This document shows, piece after piece, positions 45,601-56,105 of a DNA stretch of 64,000 nt (position 1 is the stretch's first letter; each line of letters begins with the position of its first letter). Under the pieces are notes generated by a model. The model made no database searches. It saw only the letters and a program-made list of their open reading frames with translations, and was not told the DNA's origin. This DNA is from Culex pipiens pallens. Taxonomy: Eukaryota; Arthropoda; Insecta; Diptera; Culicidae. The stretch lies in NCBI RefSeq assembly GCF_016801865.2, contig NC_068938.1, forward strand, positions 67,121,005-67,185,004. The letters are read 5' to 3'. Made by a program: the position numbers and the translations under genes.

Positions 45601-48600
45601 GCCGCCATCTTGGATTGCACATTCCCTGAGTACTTTGGAGTATTCTAGGGGTCATATTCGAGTTCAGCGACCCCAAATTAGTTAAATTTGACCTGTTGAT
45701 AGCCTGTTACATTTCTGTGTAAACATTTCCAATATTCTAACTTCGCTATATTGGCCGCCATCTTGGATTGCACATTCCCTGAGTACTTTGGAGTATTTTT
45801 GGGATCATATTTGAGTTCAGCGACCCCAAATTAGTTAAATTTGACCTGTTGATAGCCTGTTACAGTTCTGTGTAAACATTTCCAATATTCTAACTTCGCC
45901 ATATTGGCCGCCATTTTGGATTGCACATTCCCTGAGTACTTTGGAGTATTTTTGGGATCATATTTGAGTTCAGCGACCCCAAATTAGTTAAATTTGACCT
46001 GTTGATTGCCTGTTACATTTCTGTATAAACATTTCCAATATTCTAACTTCGCCATATTGGCCGCCATCTTGGATTGCACATTCCCTGAGTACTTTGGAGT
46101 ATTCTAGGGGTCATATTTGAGTTCAGCGACCCCAAATTAGTTAAATTTGACCTGTTGATTGCCTGTTACACTTCTGTATAAACATTTCCAATATTCTAAC
46201 TTCGCTATATTGGCCGCCATCTTGGATTGCACATTCCCTGAGTACTTTGGAGTATTTTTGGGATCATATTTGAGTTCAGCGACCCCAAATTAGTTAAATT
46301 TGACCTGTTGATAGCCTGTTACATTTCTGTATAAACATTTCCAATATTCTAACTTCGCCATATTGGCCGCCATCTTGGATTGCACATTCCCTGAGTACTT
46401 TGGAGTATTCTAGGGGTCATATTCGAGTTCAGCGACCCCAAATTAGTTAAATTTGTTCTGTTGATTGCCTGTTACATTTCTGTATAAACATTTCCAATAT
46501 TCTAACTTCGCTATATTGGCCGCCATCTTGGATTGCACATTCCCTGAGTACTTTGGAGTATTTTTGGGATCATATTTGAGTTCAGCGACCCCAAATTAGT
46601 TAAATTTGACCTGTTGATAGCCTGTTACAGTTCTGTGTAAACATTTCCAATATTCTAACTTCGCCATATTGGCCGCCATTTTGGATTGCACATTCCCTGA
46701 GTACTTTGGAGTATTTTTGGGATCATATTTGAGTTCAGCGACCCCAAATTAGTTAAATTTAACCTGTTGATAGCCTGTTACAGTTCTGTGTAAACATTTC
46801 CAATATTCTAACTTCGCCATATTGGCCGCCATTTTGGATTGCACATTCCCTGAGTACTTTGGAGTATTTTTGGGATCATATTTGAGTTCAGCGACCCCAA
46901 ATTAGTTAAATTTGACCTGTTGATAGCCTGTTACAGTTCTGTGTAAACATTTCCAATATTCTAACTTCGCCATATTGGCCGCCATTTTGGATTGCACATT
47001 CCCTGAGTACTTTGGAGTATTTTTGGGATCATATTTGAGTTCAGCGACCCCAAATTAGTTAAATTTGACCTGTTGATTGCCTGTTACATTTCTGTATAAA
47101 CATTTCCAATATTCTAACTTCGCCATATTGGCCGCCATCTTGGATTGCACATTCCCTGAGTACTTTGGAGTATTCTAGGGGTCATATTTGAGTTCAGCGA
47201 CCCCAAATTAGTTAAATTTGACCTGTTGATTGCCTGTTACACTTCTGTATAAACATTTCCAATATTCTAACTTCGCTATATTGGCCGCCATCTTGGATTG
47301 CACATTCCCTGAGTACTTTGGAGTATTTTTGGGATCATATTTGAGTTCAGCGACCCCAAATTAGTTAAATTTGACCTGTTGATTGCCTGTTACACTTCTG
47401 TATAAACATTTCCAATATTCTAACTTCGCTATATTGGCCGCCATCTTGGATTGCACATTCCCTGAGTACTTTGGAGTATTTTTGGGATCATATTTGAGTT
47501 CAGCGACCCCAAATTAGTTAAATTTAACCTGTTGATAGCCTGTTACAGTTCTGTGTAAACATTTCCAATATTCTAACTTCGCCATATTGGCCGCCATTTT
47601 GGATTGCACATTCCCTGAGTACTTTGGAGTATTTTTGGGATCATATTTGAGTTCAGCGACCCCAAATTAGTTAAATTTGACCTGTTGATTGCCTGTTACA
47701 TTTCTGTATAAACATTTCCAATATTCTAACTTCGCCATATTGGCCGCCATCTTGGATTGCACATTCCCTGAGTACTTTGGAGTATTCTAGGGGTCATATT
47801 TGAGTTCAGCGACCCCAAATTAGTTAAATTTGACCTGTTGATTGCCTGTTACACTTCTGTATAAACATTTCCAATATTCTAACTTCGCTATATTGGCCGC
47901 CATCTTGGATTGCACATTCCCTGAGTACTTTGGAGTATTTTTGGGATCATATTTGAGTTCAGCGACCCCAAATTAGTTAAATTTGACCTGTTGATAGCCT
48001 GTTACATTTCTGTATAAACATTTCCAATATTCTAACTTCGCCATATTGGCCGCCATCTTGGATTGCACATTCCCTGAGTACTTTGGAGTATTTTTGGGAT
48101 CATATTTGAGTTCAGCGACCCCAAATTAGTTAAATTTGACCTGTTGATAGCCTGTTACATTTCTGTATAAACATTTCCAATATTCTAACTTCGCCATATT
48201 GGCCGCCATCTTGGATTGCACATTCCCTGAGTACTTTGGAGTATTCTAGGGGTCATATTCGAGTTCAGCGACCCCAAATTAGTTAAATTTAACCTGTTGA
48301 TAGCCTGTTACAGTTCTGTGTAAACATTTCCAATATTCTAACTTCGCCATATTGGCCGCCATTTTGGATTGCACATTCCCTGAGTACTTTGGAGTATTTT
48401 TGGGATCATATTTGAGTTCAGCGACCCCAAATTAGTTAAATTTGACCTGTTGATAGCCTGTTACATTTATGTATAAACATTTCCAATATTCTAACTTCGC
48501 CATATTGGCCGCCATCTTGGATTGCACATTCCCTGAGTACTTTGGAGTATTCTAGGGGTCATATTCGAGTTCAGCGACCCCAAATTAGTTAAATTTAACC

Positions 48601-49365
48601 TGTTGATAGCCTGTTACAGTTCTGTGTAAACATTTCCAATATTCTAACTTCGCCATATTGGCCGCCATTTTGGATTGCACATTCCCTGAGTACTTTGGAG
48701 TATTTTTGGGATCATATTTGAGTTCAGCGACCCCAAATTAGTTAAATTTGACCTGTTGATTGCCTGTTACATTTCTGTATAAACATTTCCAATATTCTAA
48801 CTTCGCCATATTGGCCGCCATCTTGGATTGCACATTCCCTGAGTACTTTGGAGTATTTTTGGGATCATATTTGAGTTCAGCGACCCCAAATTAGTTAAAT
48901 TTGACCTGTTGATAGCCTGTTACATTTCTGTATAAACATTTCCAATATTCTAACTTCGCCATATTGGCCGCCATCTTGGATTGCACATTCCCTGAGTACT
49001 TTGGAGTATTTTTGGGATCATATTTGAGTTCAGCGACCCCAAATTAGTTAAATTTGACCTGTTGATTGCCTGTTACATTTCTGTATAAACATTTCCAATA
49101 TTCTAACTTCGCCATATTGGCCGCCATCTTGGATTGCATATTCCCTGAGTACTTTGGAGTATTCTAGGGGTCATATTCGAGTTCAGCGACCCCAAATTAG
49201 TTAAATTTGACCTGTTGATAGCCTGTTACATTTCTGTATAAACATTTCCAATATTCTTACTTCGCCATATTGGCCGCCATCTTGGATTGCACATTCCCTG
49301 AGTACTTTGGAGTATTCTAAGGATCATATTCGAGTCCAGCGACCCCAATTTAGTTAAATTTGAGT
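42662..49365 (-). repeat. 153-bp satellite, right arm (inverted), about 44 units
   Basis: Same monomer in reverse complement, with the same 153-bp period (for example 43791 and 43944) and the same two variant types. The switch from the left arm occurs within about 5 bp near 42660 with no spacer sequence; the first complementary bases lie roughly 50 bp apart. Length divided by 153 gives about 44 units. Confidence 0.95.
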
Positions 49366-49796
49366 AGTTGATTGGACTTAAAAATCCTTTTATTGTGATT
49401 TTTCCATTCAGCCGCCATATTGGACGCCATCTTGAATATCTCGGTTCCCTTTGAGAATCGGGAAAATCAACAGGCAGATTCGGATTCAGGAGGGTCGATT
49501 TAGTCTAGATCCATAAAAAAATGGCCTGTTACACGATTTGCTTCTAGACACGAAAAATGAGCACCTTTTTTGATTTCGTGCCTTGACTATAGCACGACAA
49601 GATTGAAACTTCTTTCATATGAAGAGCGACAACAATGCACGGAGTTTTTTCGGTTTTTATTGAATATCTCAGGATTGGAATCGAATTTTGGAGATCTGTG
49701 AAGGTCAAAAGGTGAGTCATTGTTAGCTGCACAAAATGGCGTCCTTAACTCAATTTGGCCCAAAATGCACGTACGACAAGTTAGCACGACTGCGAC

Positions 49797-50009
49797 TGCG
49801 ATTTTAATGAGCAACTTGGGCTTAGATAATCATCACATTACATGGCGAAATCCAGTCTCCAATCCGCTAAAATTACCGTCTCCTAGCAAAGCGAAGAGGT
49901 CCAAGAATTTTTTAAATGTATGTGGAGTAAAACCAGAACAGATACTAGTCTCAATATTAGGACATCTGATCTAATTCGTTTATTTCATTTAATTTAGGTT
50001 AAGTAGGAA
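49797..50009. other. FREP 3' flank
   Basis: About 200 bp between the split MITE and the FREP stop. Nothing recognised apart from the FREP poly(A) signal. Confidence 0.35.
49979..49984 (-). terminator. Poly(A) signal of the FREP gene
   Basis: AATAAA on the minus strand, 25-30 nt beyond the TAA stop at 50012-50010. It lies inside CFAP206 intron 5 on the same strand, so it must be bypassed for full-length CFAP206 transcription. Confidence 0.7.
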
Positions 50010-50894
50010 TTAGTTGATAGCTCTGATCATCATTCGCGAGGTCTTCAGTCCATAATAGTAACCTCTGAAGGATTTCCAGCACATCATCGTGGCGAAATCT
50101 GTTACTGTTCCTCTGACATAAGCTCCATTAAGGTTGCTGAAAATGTAAAAAATGCAGCAACCAAATTTAAATAATCCTTAGAACAATCATTACCTTTCGT
50201 GACAAGCCGCATACCACCATGCCCCTTGATATTTAACGGCACAAGCCCCATCCTTAACCAAGTCGTTATCCACATCCAAGGTAGAAAACTTCATCCCTAC
50301 TTGATAATTCAGCGAATCTCCCGCAGTTCCGGAGTAAATTCCTACACTTTTCAACGTGTACTTCTCCTCCGGACCTGCCACCGAAAATCGACTATATTTT
50401 GCCACCGCCTGGTAACCATTCCAATCGTCCATCAGAACTACCAACTCGTACTTTTTCGAATACGTCAGCTCGTGGATCTTCTTCAGTCCTAGCCAAAACT
50501 CTCCCTCCATGCTGCCAAATCCTTCCTCGTACTGTTTCCAACCCCGGTAGAAGTTAACCGATCCATCGTAGCGATTCTGGATGACAGTCCATCCCCCTCC
50601 TTCGTAATCTTGATCGCAGAACACTCCAAACGGCTCACCGAAGCCCGGTTGAGGTTGGATGATCTGGATGCCCGATTTCCGATAATGAGAATCGGCACAA
50701 CACTGCGGTAGGTCGGAGTACATGCCCTTAGTTTCGGCTAGGTTGTTACTGAAGTATAAGAATTTTTTTTTTGGTCAATTTATCTTTTGCACAGGTGTTT
50801 TGAAAAACTCGAACCTGCATTCTACTGATGAAACTTGAACTTGAACTCCTACCAAAAGAGCGAACAGCGCCAACAATGTCTTCAACTCAGCCAT
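50010..50894 (-). CDS. Secreted fibrinogen-related protein (FREP), single FBG domain
   Basis: Three exons, 50894-50815, 50748-50194 and 50136-50010, with introns of 66 and 57 nt, joining in phase to 253 residues. The ATG at 50894 was chosen over the upstream frame because it opens a hydrophobic signal peptide (MAELKTLLALFALLVGV...) and lies about 37 bp below a TATA box. After a short linker, residues about 39-253 form one fibrinogen C-terminal domain: FGVFCD, GGGWTVIQNRYDGSVNFYRG, EFWLGL, a Ca-site-like DVDNDLVKDGACA, WWYAACHESNLNG, and a C-terminal YYYGLK...MMIRAIN. There is no collagen or coiled-coil region. Mosquito FREPs are secreted, often lectin-like haemolymph proteins linked to immunity; that role is inferred. 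It is a same-strand nested gene within CFAP206 intron 5. The ligand is unknown, and angiopoietin-like or ficolin-like are equivalent descriptions. Confidence 0.92.
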
Positions 50895-50930
50895 CTCAAA
50901 TGAATGAAATTGGATGACTTTAGAACATAA

Positions 50931-50940
50931 CTTTATATAC
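50931..50940 (-). promoter_or_regulatory. TATA box of the FREP gene
   Basis: GTATATAAAG on the minus strand about 37 bp upstream of the chosen ATG; a start site about 30 bp downstream leaves a very short 5' UTR. This supports an independent promoter for the nested gene. Confidence 0.6.
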
Positions 50941-51233
50941 AAATTAAGAATCCAAACTTTTAGAGATAAAGACATGATAAGATAAGATTTATGTAATACA
51001 ATTGCAGTTTTCGTGCTTTCGCTACGAAACAATGAGCACATTTGCAACGCAGAATGAAAACAACCTTGAAACACTTTGTGTGATTTACAACGTTTGTATA
51101 ACCTAAACTCTCCAGTTTGAGCAAAAGGGGCAACTTCCATACAAATTCCTCCTTTTTCTCGAGCTTGAGAGTTTACGTGTTATTGCTAGGGAATTGTTAC
51201 GCCCGTTTCTTTGCTATTCAACCAAAAAAAGTT
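50941..51233. other. FREP upstream region
   Basis: Contains GATAAG motifs (plus strand near 50980 and 50985: AAGATAAGATT), which would suit a fat-body or blood-cell promoter, but no experiment supports this. No other gene seen. Confidence 0.3.
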
Positions 51234-51235
51234 TA

Positions 51236-51407
51236 CACTCAAAAAAATGAGTTCGCGTAAACGTTAACAGAGTTCATGCCACCGGGAACCAGGAAGAAAA
51301 CTTTTCAACTTTTATAGTGCATTGCTCCATGAAAGTGAACAGTTTTCTTCCTGGTTCCCGGTGGCATGAACTCTGTTAACGTTTACGCAAACTCATTTTT
51401 TTGAGTG
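51236..51407. mobile_element. Fold-back MITE, TA target, 172 bp
   Basis: Arms of about 68 bp are nearly perfect inverted copies (CACTCAAAAAAATGAGTT, CGTAAACGTTAACAGAGTTC, ATGCCACCGGGAACCAGGAA), separated by about 35 bp. TA on both sides (51234-51235, 51408-51409). Non-coding. Confidence 0.85.
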
Positions 51408-51409
51408 TA

Positions 51410-52131
51410 TGTTTATCATAAAATACTGCGTTTTGAGACTGTATTTGGTTTGCAGTCTAGCCGGTTTTGTTTATCCCATGCTCTATCCCGTTCCCACTCC
51501 TCCCATTCACGATATCGCCCTATTAAAAGTAAGAGAGTAATTTTACACTCCATCGAAAGACATGATCGGTGATTGTTCATCTCGGAAAATCCCGACGGCG
51601 CAGGGAAATATTTTTCAAACTTCCAAGCCCGTTTTCTCTACTTGTTCAAAATACGTATGGGACATTAACATGATAATTTTTCATGTAAATCAACGTTGTT
51701 AACGATAAAATCATCGAGGCTCGATAACGATAGTTCTATCGTTATCGTCGGGACGATTTCAATATTTTCAATATTTTTGTAATTCGGAATTTAAAAATCG
51801 CTGTATCTTGAACCCGTTGCATTGTATCAAAAAGTGGTCAGAGACAAACTTGTAGGAAATTTGACGGGCTTTCTGAAAAAAAAATGCACTGAAAGAAAAA
51901 AAACACCCCACTTTTATGAGTTTTTTTGCTTTCAAAATTTTAAAGTCAATTTTTTTTGTTCGAAATTTTTGTAAAAAAAAACAAGATGTTACAAAAAGTA
52001 TCACGAAAAATGTAGGATGGAGCAACTCACCTAAAAAAATACAAAAATCATTTACCAAAACTGTTTTTTTTAAAGTGCTCTGAGCGTCAAAATTTTCAAA
52101 ACCCGCAAACGGGAATTTATTCTCCAGACAT
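51410..52131. other. AT-rich intronic stretch
   Basis: Only notable item: a perfect 12-bp-arm palindrome CGATAACGATAG/CTATCGTTATCG with a 2-nt spacer at 51722-51747. No gene recognised. Confidence 0.35.
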
Positions 52132-52949
52132 TCTATATATAGACGTCGTCGTGCTATCTTGTCGCACCCGCCATTTCGACGTTCCGAGAAAAACGCGTTT
52201 TAATGTTTGACCTTGAATATACAAAAACGAGAGCACGCAATGTAAACAATAACAAACACGTTTTGTTTGGCTGACCATTCTGTGCATTGTCCCGAAGTTT
52301 GGTTGAAGTTGGTTGCTGGAGTCCCGAGTTATAATTACAAATGTTTACGGTAGTCTAACTTGTACGTGCGTCAAGCGCGTTCTGATCTGAAATCCCTTTG
52401 GCCAATTGTCGCACCTACATCAATTTTTAGGGAGTGACAAGATAGCACGACAAGATTGAAACTACTTTCATATGAAAAGTGACAAAAATGCACGGAGTTT
52501 TTTCGGTTTTTGTTGAATATCTCAGGATTGCAATCGATTTTTGGGGATCTGTGAAGGTCAAAAGGTGAGACATTGTGAGCTGCACAAAATGGCGTTCTCA
52601 ACTCATTTTGGCCCAAAATGCACGTACGACAAGTTAGCACGATGGCGACGATATATAAAAAATGTCGATGGTTTTTTTTTCGAACGCGAATCAGTTCAAT
52701 ACGGAGCGTCGGATCGAGGTGCTCTTTGTTGCGTTGGGTTCGTATAAGCCCAAGGAAGGTTTATACGCTAACTAATTAAATAAAAAACTAACACTTTGGC
52801 CACTCTGGAGCCGATTCCGGAGCATCGGAAAATTGTATGGAAAAAGTTACGTAAAATCAAATTTTAATCACAGGAGGCTGAATAAGCAAAAAAGCAAAAA
52901 ACGTCAACAAACGAAAAAAGGCAGAACGAAGTTTGTCGGGTAAGGCTTG
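52132..52949 (+). mobile_element. Helitron-like element, copy 2, split by MITE-1
   Basis: The left tip TCTATATATA (52132-52141) and the remainder (52650-52949) match 11910-12182. The MITE lies in the AT repeat of the tip. The end AGTTTGTCGGGTAAGGCTTG followed by T is the same as in copy 1. Confidence 0.5.
52142..52649. mobile_element. MITE-1, intact copy (508 bp)
   Basis: Ends GACGTCGTCGTGCTATCTTG and (reverse complement of right end) GTCGCCATCGTGCTAACTTG form imperfect TIRs of about 23 bp. Non-coding. It serves as the empty-site reference for the satellite element: GACAAGATAGCACGAC is continuous here at 52436-52450. Flanking ATATATA suggests a short duplication, but the AT repeat hides its length. 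Confidence 0.8.
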
Positions 52950-52974
52950 TTTTACATAAAAGCCCCCATATTGA

Positions 52975-53150
52975 CATTTGTCCTAAGTCCAAGCCTTGTG
53001 AAGTTACAGCGGTTAAAAACATGTTAGAAAATTGTTTTTCTGATGGTTTTTGACAATTTCTATATGACAGACTTGATTTTTCAGTCTCGTAAATATTTTA
53101 ACCGGCAAGCTCGTCCAATTTCCTATAAGATTGTCTTTGACCACATTTAT
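52975..53150 (+). repeat. R5 dispersed repeat, copy 2
   Basis: Ordered similarity to 25061-25280 (AGTCCAAGCCTTGTGAAGTT, TATGACAGACTTGATTTTTC). Begins just after the Helitron-like end. The following 53151-53449 is AT-rich with nothing recognised. Confidence 0.55.
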
Positions 53151-53449
53151 AAATACTTGAAAGTATATAAGGGGTATATAAGAAGTGTATAAGAAAATAC
53201 TCTTTAGTTTTAAGCTTTTCTATTTCTATCCTTTTCCTTAGTAAATCTAGAAGGTTTTTTTTTAATTTTTCCTTCTCTTGCCAAATCCATTGTTAGAAAA
53301 TCCAATTACATCAAAATGAATTATAGTTCAAATCATAGTTGAAAGGAACTCCAAAACTCTATTAGGTTATAAGAATTACGAAATTGTGAATTGATTATTT
53401 ACTAATAAAAACTAATTGAATTGAATTGAAAGAAAATACTTTTTACTAA

Positions 53450-54130
53450 AAAATCACCCAAAATCAGAAGCGACTGCAGGCAAAAATGTCAAAGGTTGGT
53501 TTGAGCACACACTTAAACTTTTTTCAAAATCTGTTTTCAGGGCATTAACATATTCCTTTTCATCCATTAACAAAACAAATTTGAAGACATTTGGTTGTAT
53601 CATTGCCGAGATATAGCTATTTAAAGTTAGCAGTTTCAAAAAACGGGTGCCACGATATCTCAACATTATTTCGACCAAATCGGCTCAAAATCAAGGTGAA
53701 GACTCGTTAAACCGGTCCCGTGTGCATGACGAAGGCCGATTTTCAAAAAGTTTATTTTTAAAAAAGATAAAAATATGTTTTCTGTTATTCATATAAAAAA
53801 TCGCCAGTTTTTAATTTTTGTATTTTTTTAAAATTCAAAATTTCAAAATTAGGCTTCGTCATGCACACTGGATATGTCTTGGGAGTCTTCACCCAAAATT
53901 TCAGCCAATTTGGTCCGTCCCATCTCGAGATATCGTGGCACCCGTAAATCAACTTGGTGTTTTGAGAAAAACGCTCACAAAGTTTGACAGTTCGCTTTGG
54001 GCATGACAAATCTGAGCTTAAATCGTCTCTAACTCAGTTAAATCATGAAATACCTTCATGAAACTTTCAGGAGTGATTGAAAATCATCTTTTAAGTGGAA
54101 TCAATAAATTTTCTGTAATATGAAATTTTG
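53450..54130. repeat. Fold-back element, 0.6-0.7 kb
   Basis: Inverted pairs CGGGTGCCACGATATCTC / GAGATATCGTGGCACCCG (53644 and 53928) and GTGTGCATGACGAAG / CTTCGTCATGCACAC (53722 and 53853) are arranged symmetrically around about 53790. ORFs on both strands follow from this symmetry and have no recognisable domain. Confidence 0.65.
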
Positions 54131-54165
54131 TGATTTTCTACATGTTGATGGATGTAACCCCTTAA

Positions 54166-56105
54166 CCTTAAGAGCAATTCTCTGAGATTTCGGTCATTCA
54201 ATTTTTTTTGTATTTTTTAATCCAGCTGAAACTTTTTTGGTGCTTTCGGTATGCCCAAAGAAGCCATTTTGCATCATTAGTTTGTCCATATAATTTTCCA
54301 TACAAATTTGGTAGCTGTCCAAACAAAAATGATATGTGAAAATTCAAAAATCTGTATCTTTTGAAGGAAGTTTTTGATCGATTTGGTGTCTTCAGCAAAG
54401 TTGTAGGTATGGATATGGACTATATGAAAAAAAATGATACACGGTAAAAAAAATTTGGTGATTTTTTTATTTAACTTTTTGTCACGAAAACTTGATTTGC
54501 AAAAAAACACTATTTTTAATTTTTTTTATTTTTTAATATGTTTTAGAGGACATAAAATGCCAACTTTTCAGAAATTTCCAGAATGGGCAAAAAATCTTTG
54601 ACCGAGTTATGATTTTTTGAATCAATACAGATTTTTTCAAAAAATCGAAATATAGGTCGCAAAAATTTTTCAACTTCATTTTTCGATGTAAAATCGAATT
54701 TGCAATCAAAAAGTACGTTAGTGAATTTTTGATAAAGTGCACCGTTTTCAAGTTAAATCCATATTTAGGTGACTTTTTTGAAAATAGTCGCAGTTTTTCA
54801 TTTTTTAAAATTAGTGCACATGTTTGCACACTTTTGGCAAAAATATTTTTGAAGAGCTGAGAAAATTCTCTATATTTTGCTTCTTCGGACTTTGTTGATA
54901 CGACTCTTAGTTGCTGAGATATTGCAATGTAAAGGTTTAAAAACAGGAAAATTTATGTTTTCTAAGTCTCACCCAAACAACCCACCATTTTCTAATGTCG
55001 ATATCTCAGCAACTATAGGTCCGATTTACAATTTTAAAAGATGAAACATTCGTGAAATTTTCCGATCTTTTCGAAAAAAATATTTTCAAAAATTTTAAAT
55101 CAAGACTAACATTTCAAATGGGCGTAATATTGAATGTATGGCCCGTTTGAAATGTTAGTCTTGATAACATTGAAAATATTTTTTTCGAAAAGATCGGAAA
55201 ATTTCACGAATGTTTCATGTTTTAACATTGTAAATCGGACCATTAGTTGCTAAAATATCGACATTAGAAAATGGTGAGTTGTTTGGGTGAGACTTAGAAA
55301 ACATCAATTTTCCTGTTTTTTAACCTTTGCATGGCAATATCTCAGCAACTTAGAGTCGTACCAACAATGTCCGAAGAAGCAAAATATAGAGAATTTTCTC
55401 AGCTTTTCAAAAATATTTTTTTCAAAGGTGGGCAAACATGGGCACTATTTTTAAAAAATGAAAAACTGCGACTATTTTCAAAAAAGTTACCTAAAAATGA
55501 TTATAACTTGAAAACGGTGCACTTTATCAAAAATTCACTTAAGTACTTTTTGATTGCAAATTCGATTTTACATCGAAAAATGACGTTGAAAAATTTTTGC
55601 GACCAATATTTCAATTTTTTTAAAAAATCTGTATTGATTCAAAAAATCATAACTCGGTCAAAGATTTTTTGCCCATTCTGGAAATTTCTGAAAAGTTGGC
55701 ATTTTACGTCCTCTAAAACATATCAAAAAATAAAAAAATTAAAAATAGTGTTTTTTTGCAAATCAAGTTTTAGTGACAAAAAGTTAAATAAAAAAATCAC
55801 CAAATTTTTTTTACCGTGTATCATTTTTTTTCAGTGTAGTCCATATCCATACCTACAACTTTGCTGAAGACACCAAATTGATCAAAAAATTCCTTCAAAA
55901 GATACAGATTTTTGAATTTTCACATATCATTTTTGTATGGACAGCTACCAAATTTGTATGGAAAATTATATGGACAAACTAATGATGCAAAATGGCTTCT
56001 TTGGGCATACCGAAGGCACCAAAAAAGTTTCAGCCGGATTAAAAAATACAAAAATTAAAATTAAAGAAAAAAGACCGATTCCGTAGAGAACTGCTCTTAA
56101 CCGAT
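54166..56105. mobile_element. Large fold-back element, arms about 0.95 kb
   Basis: The left arm (54166 to about 55107) is the inverted counterpart of the right arm (about 55160 to 56105), with the centre at the palindrome GACTAACATTTCAAATGGGC near 55108-55164. Outer ends carry AAGAGCAATTCTCT / AGAGAACTGCTCTT. Divergence between arms is several percent. The similar 98-216 codon lysine/phenylalanine-rich frames on opposite strands are consequences of this symmetry. Confidence 0.8.

Larger units (their letters stand above)
37945..49589. mobile_element. 11.6-kb inverted-satellite element (TSD TAG)
   Basis: Outermost bases TAGTCAAGGCAC and GTGCCTTGACTA are a perfect 12-bp TIR. Beyond a short divergent part, about 200 bp of outer arm (TTTATGGATCTAGACTAAAT through the first monomer) is inverted at both ends. 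The interior is two opposed arrays of a 153-bp satellite. The 3-bp duplication TAG and the empty site at 52436-52450 define the boundaries. No ORF encodes a recognisable protein; the 62-codon frames are repeated satellite read-outs. Superfamily unclear. Confidence 0.85.
37681..49796. mobile_element. MITE-1 copy 1, split by the satellite element
   Basis: The left part (37681-37944) and right part (49590-49796) together align with the uninterrupted copy at 52142-52649, apart from a small deletion near 37836. Ends GACGTCGTCGTGCTATC and ...AGCACGACTGCGAC are inverted. The break lies exactly at GACAAGATAG|CACGAC, with TAG duplicated around the insert. Confidence 0.85.

Noticed and set aside
38168..49365. 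CRISPR-like array
   Set aside because: Units are contiguous 153-bp tandem repeats without unique spacers, in a eukaryotic sequence with spliced genes.
50775..51140. Longer N-terminus for the FREP gene (start at 51140)
   Set aside because: It would place the start upstream of the TATA box and bury the signal peptide; the ATG at 50894 is the better start.
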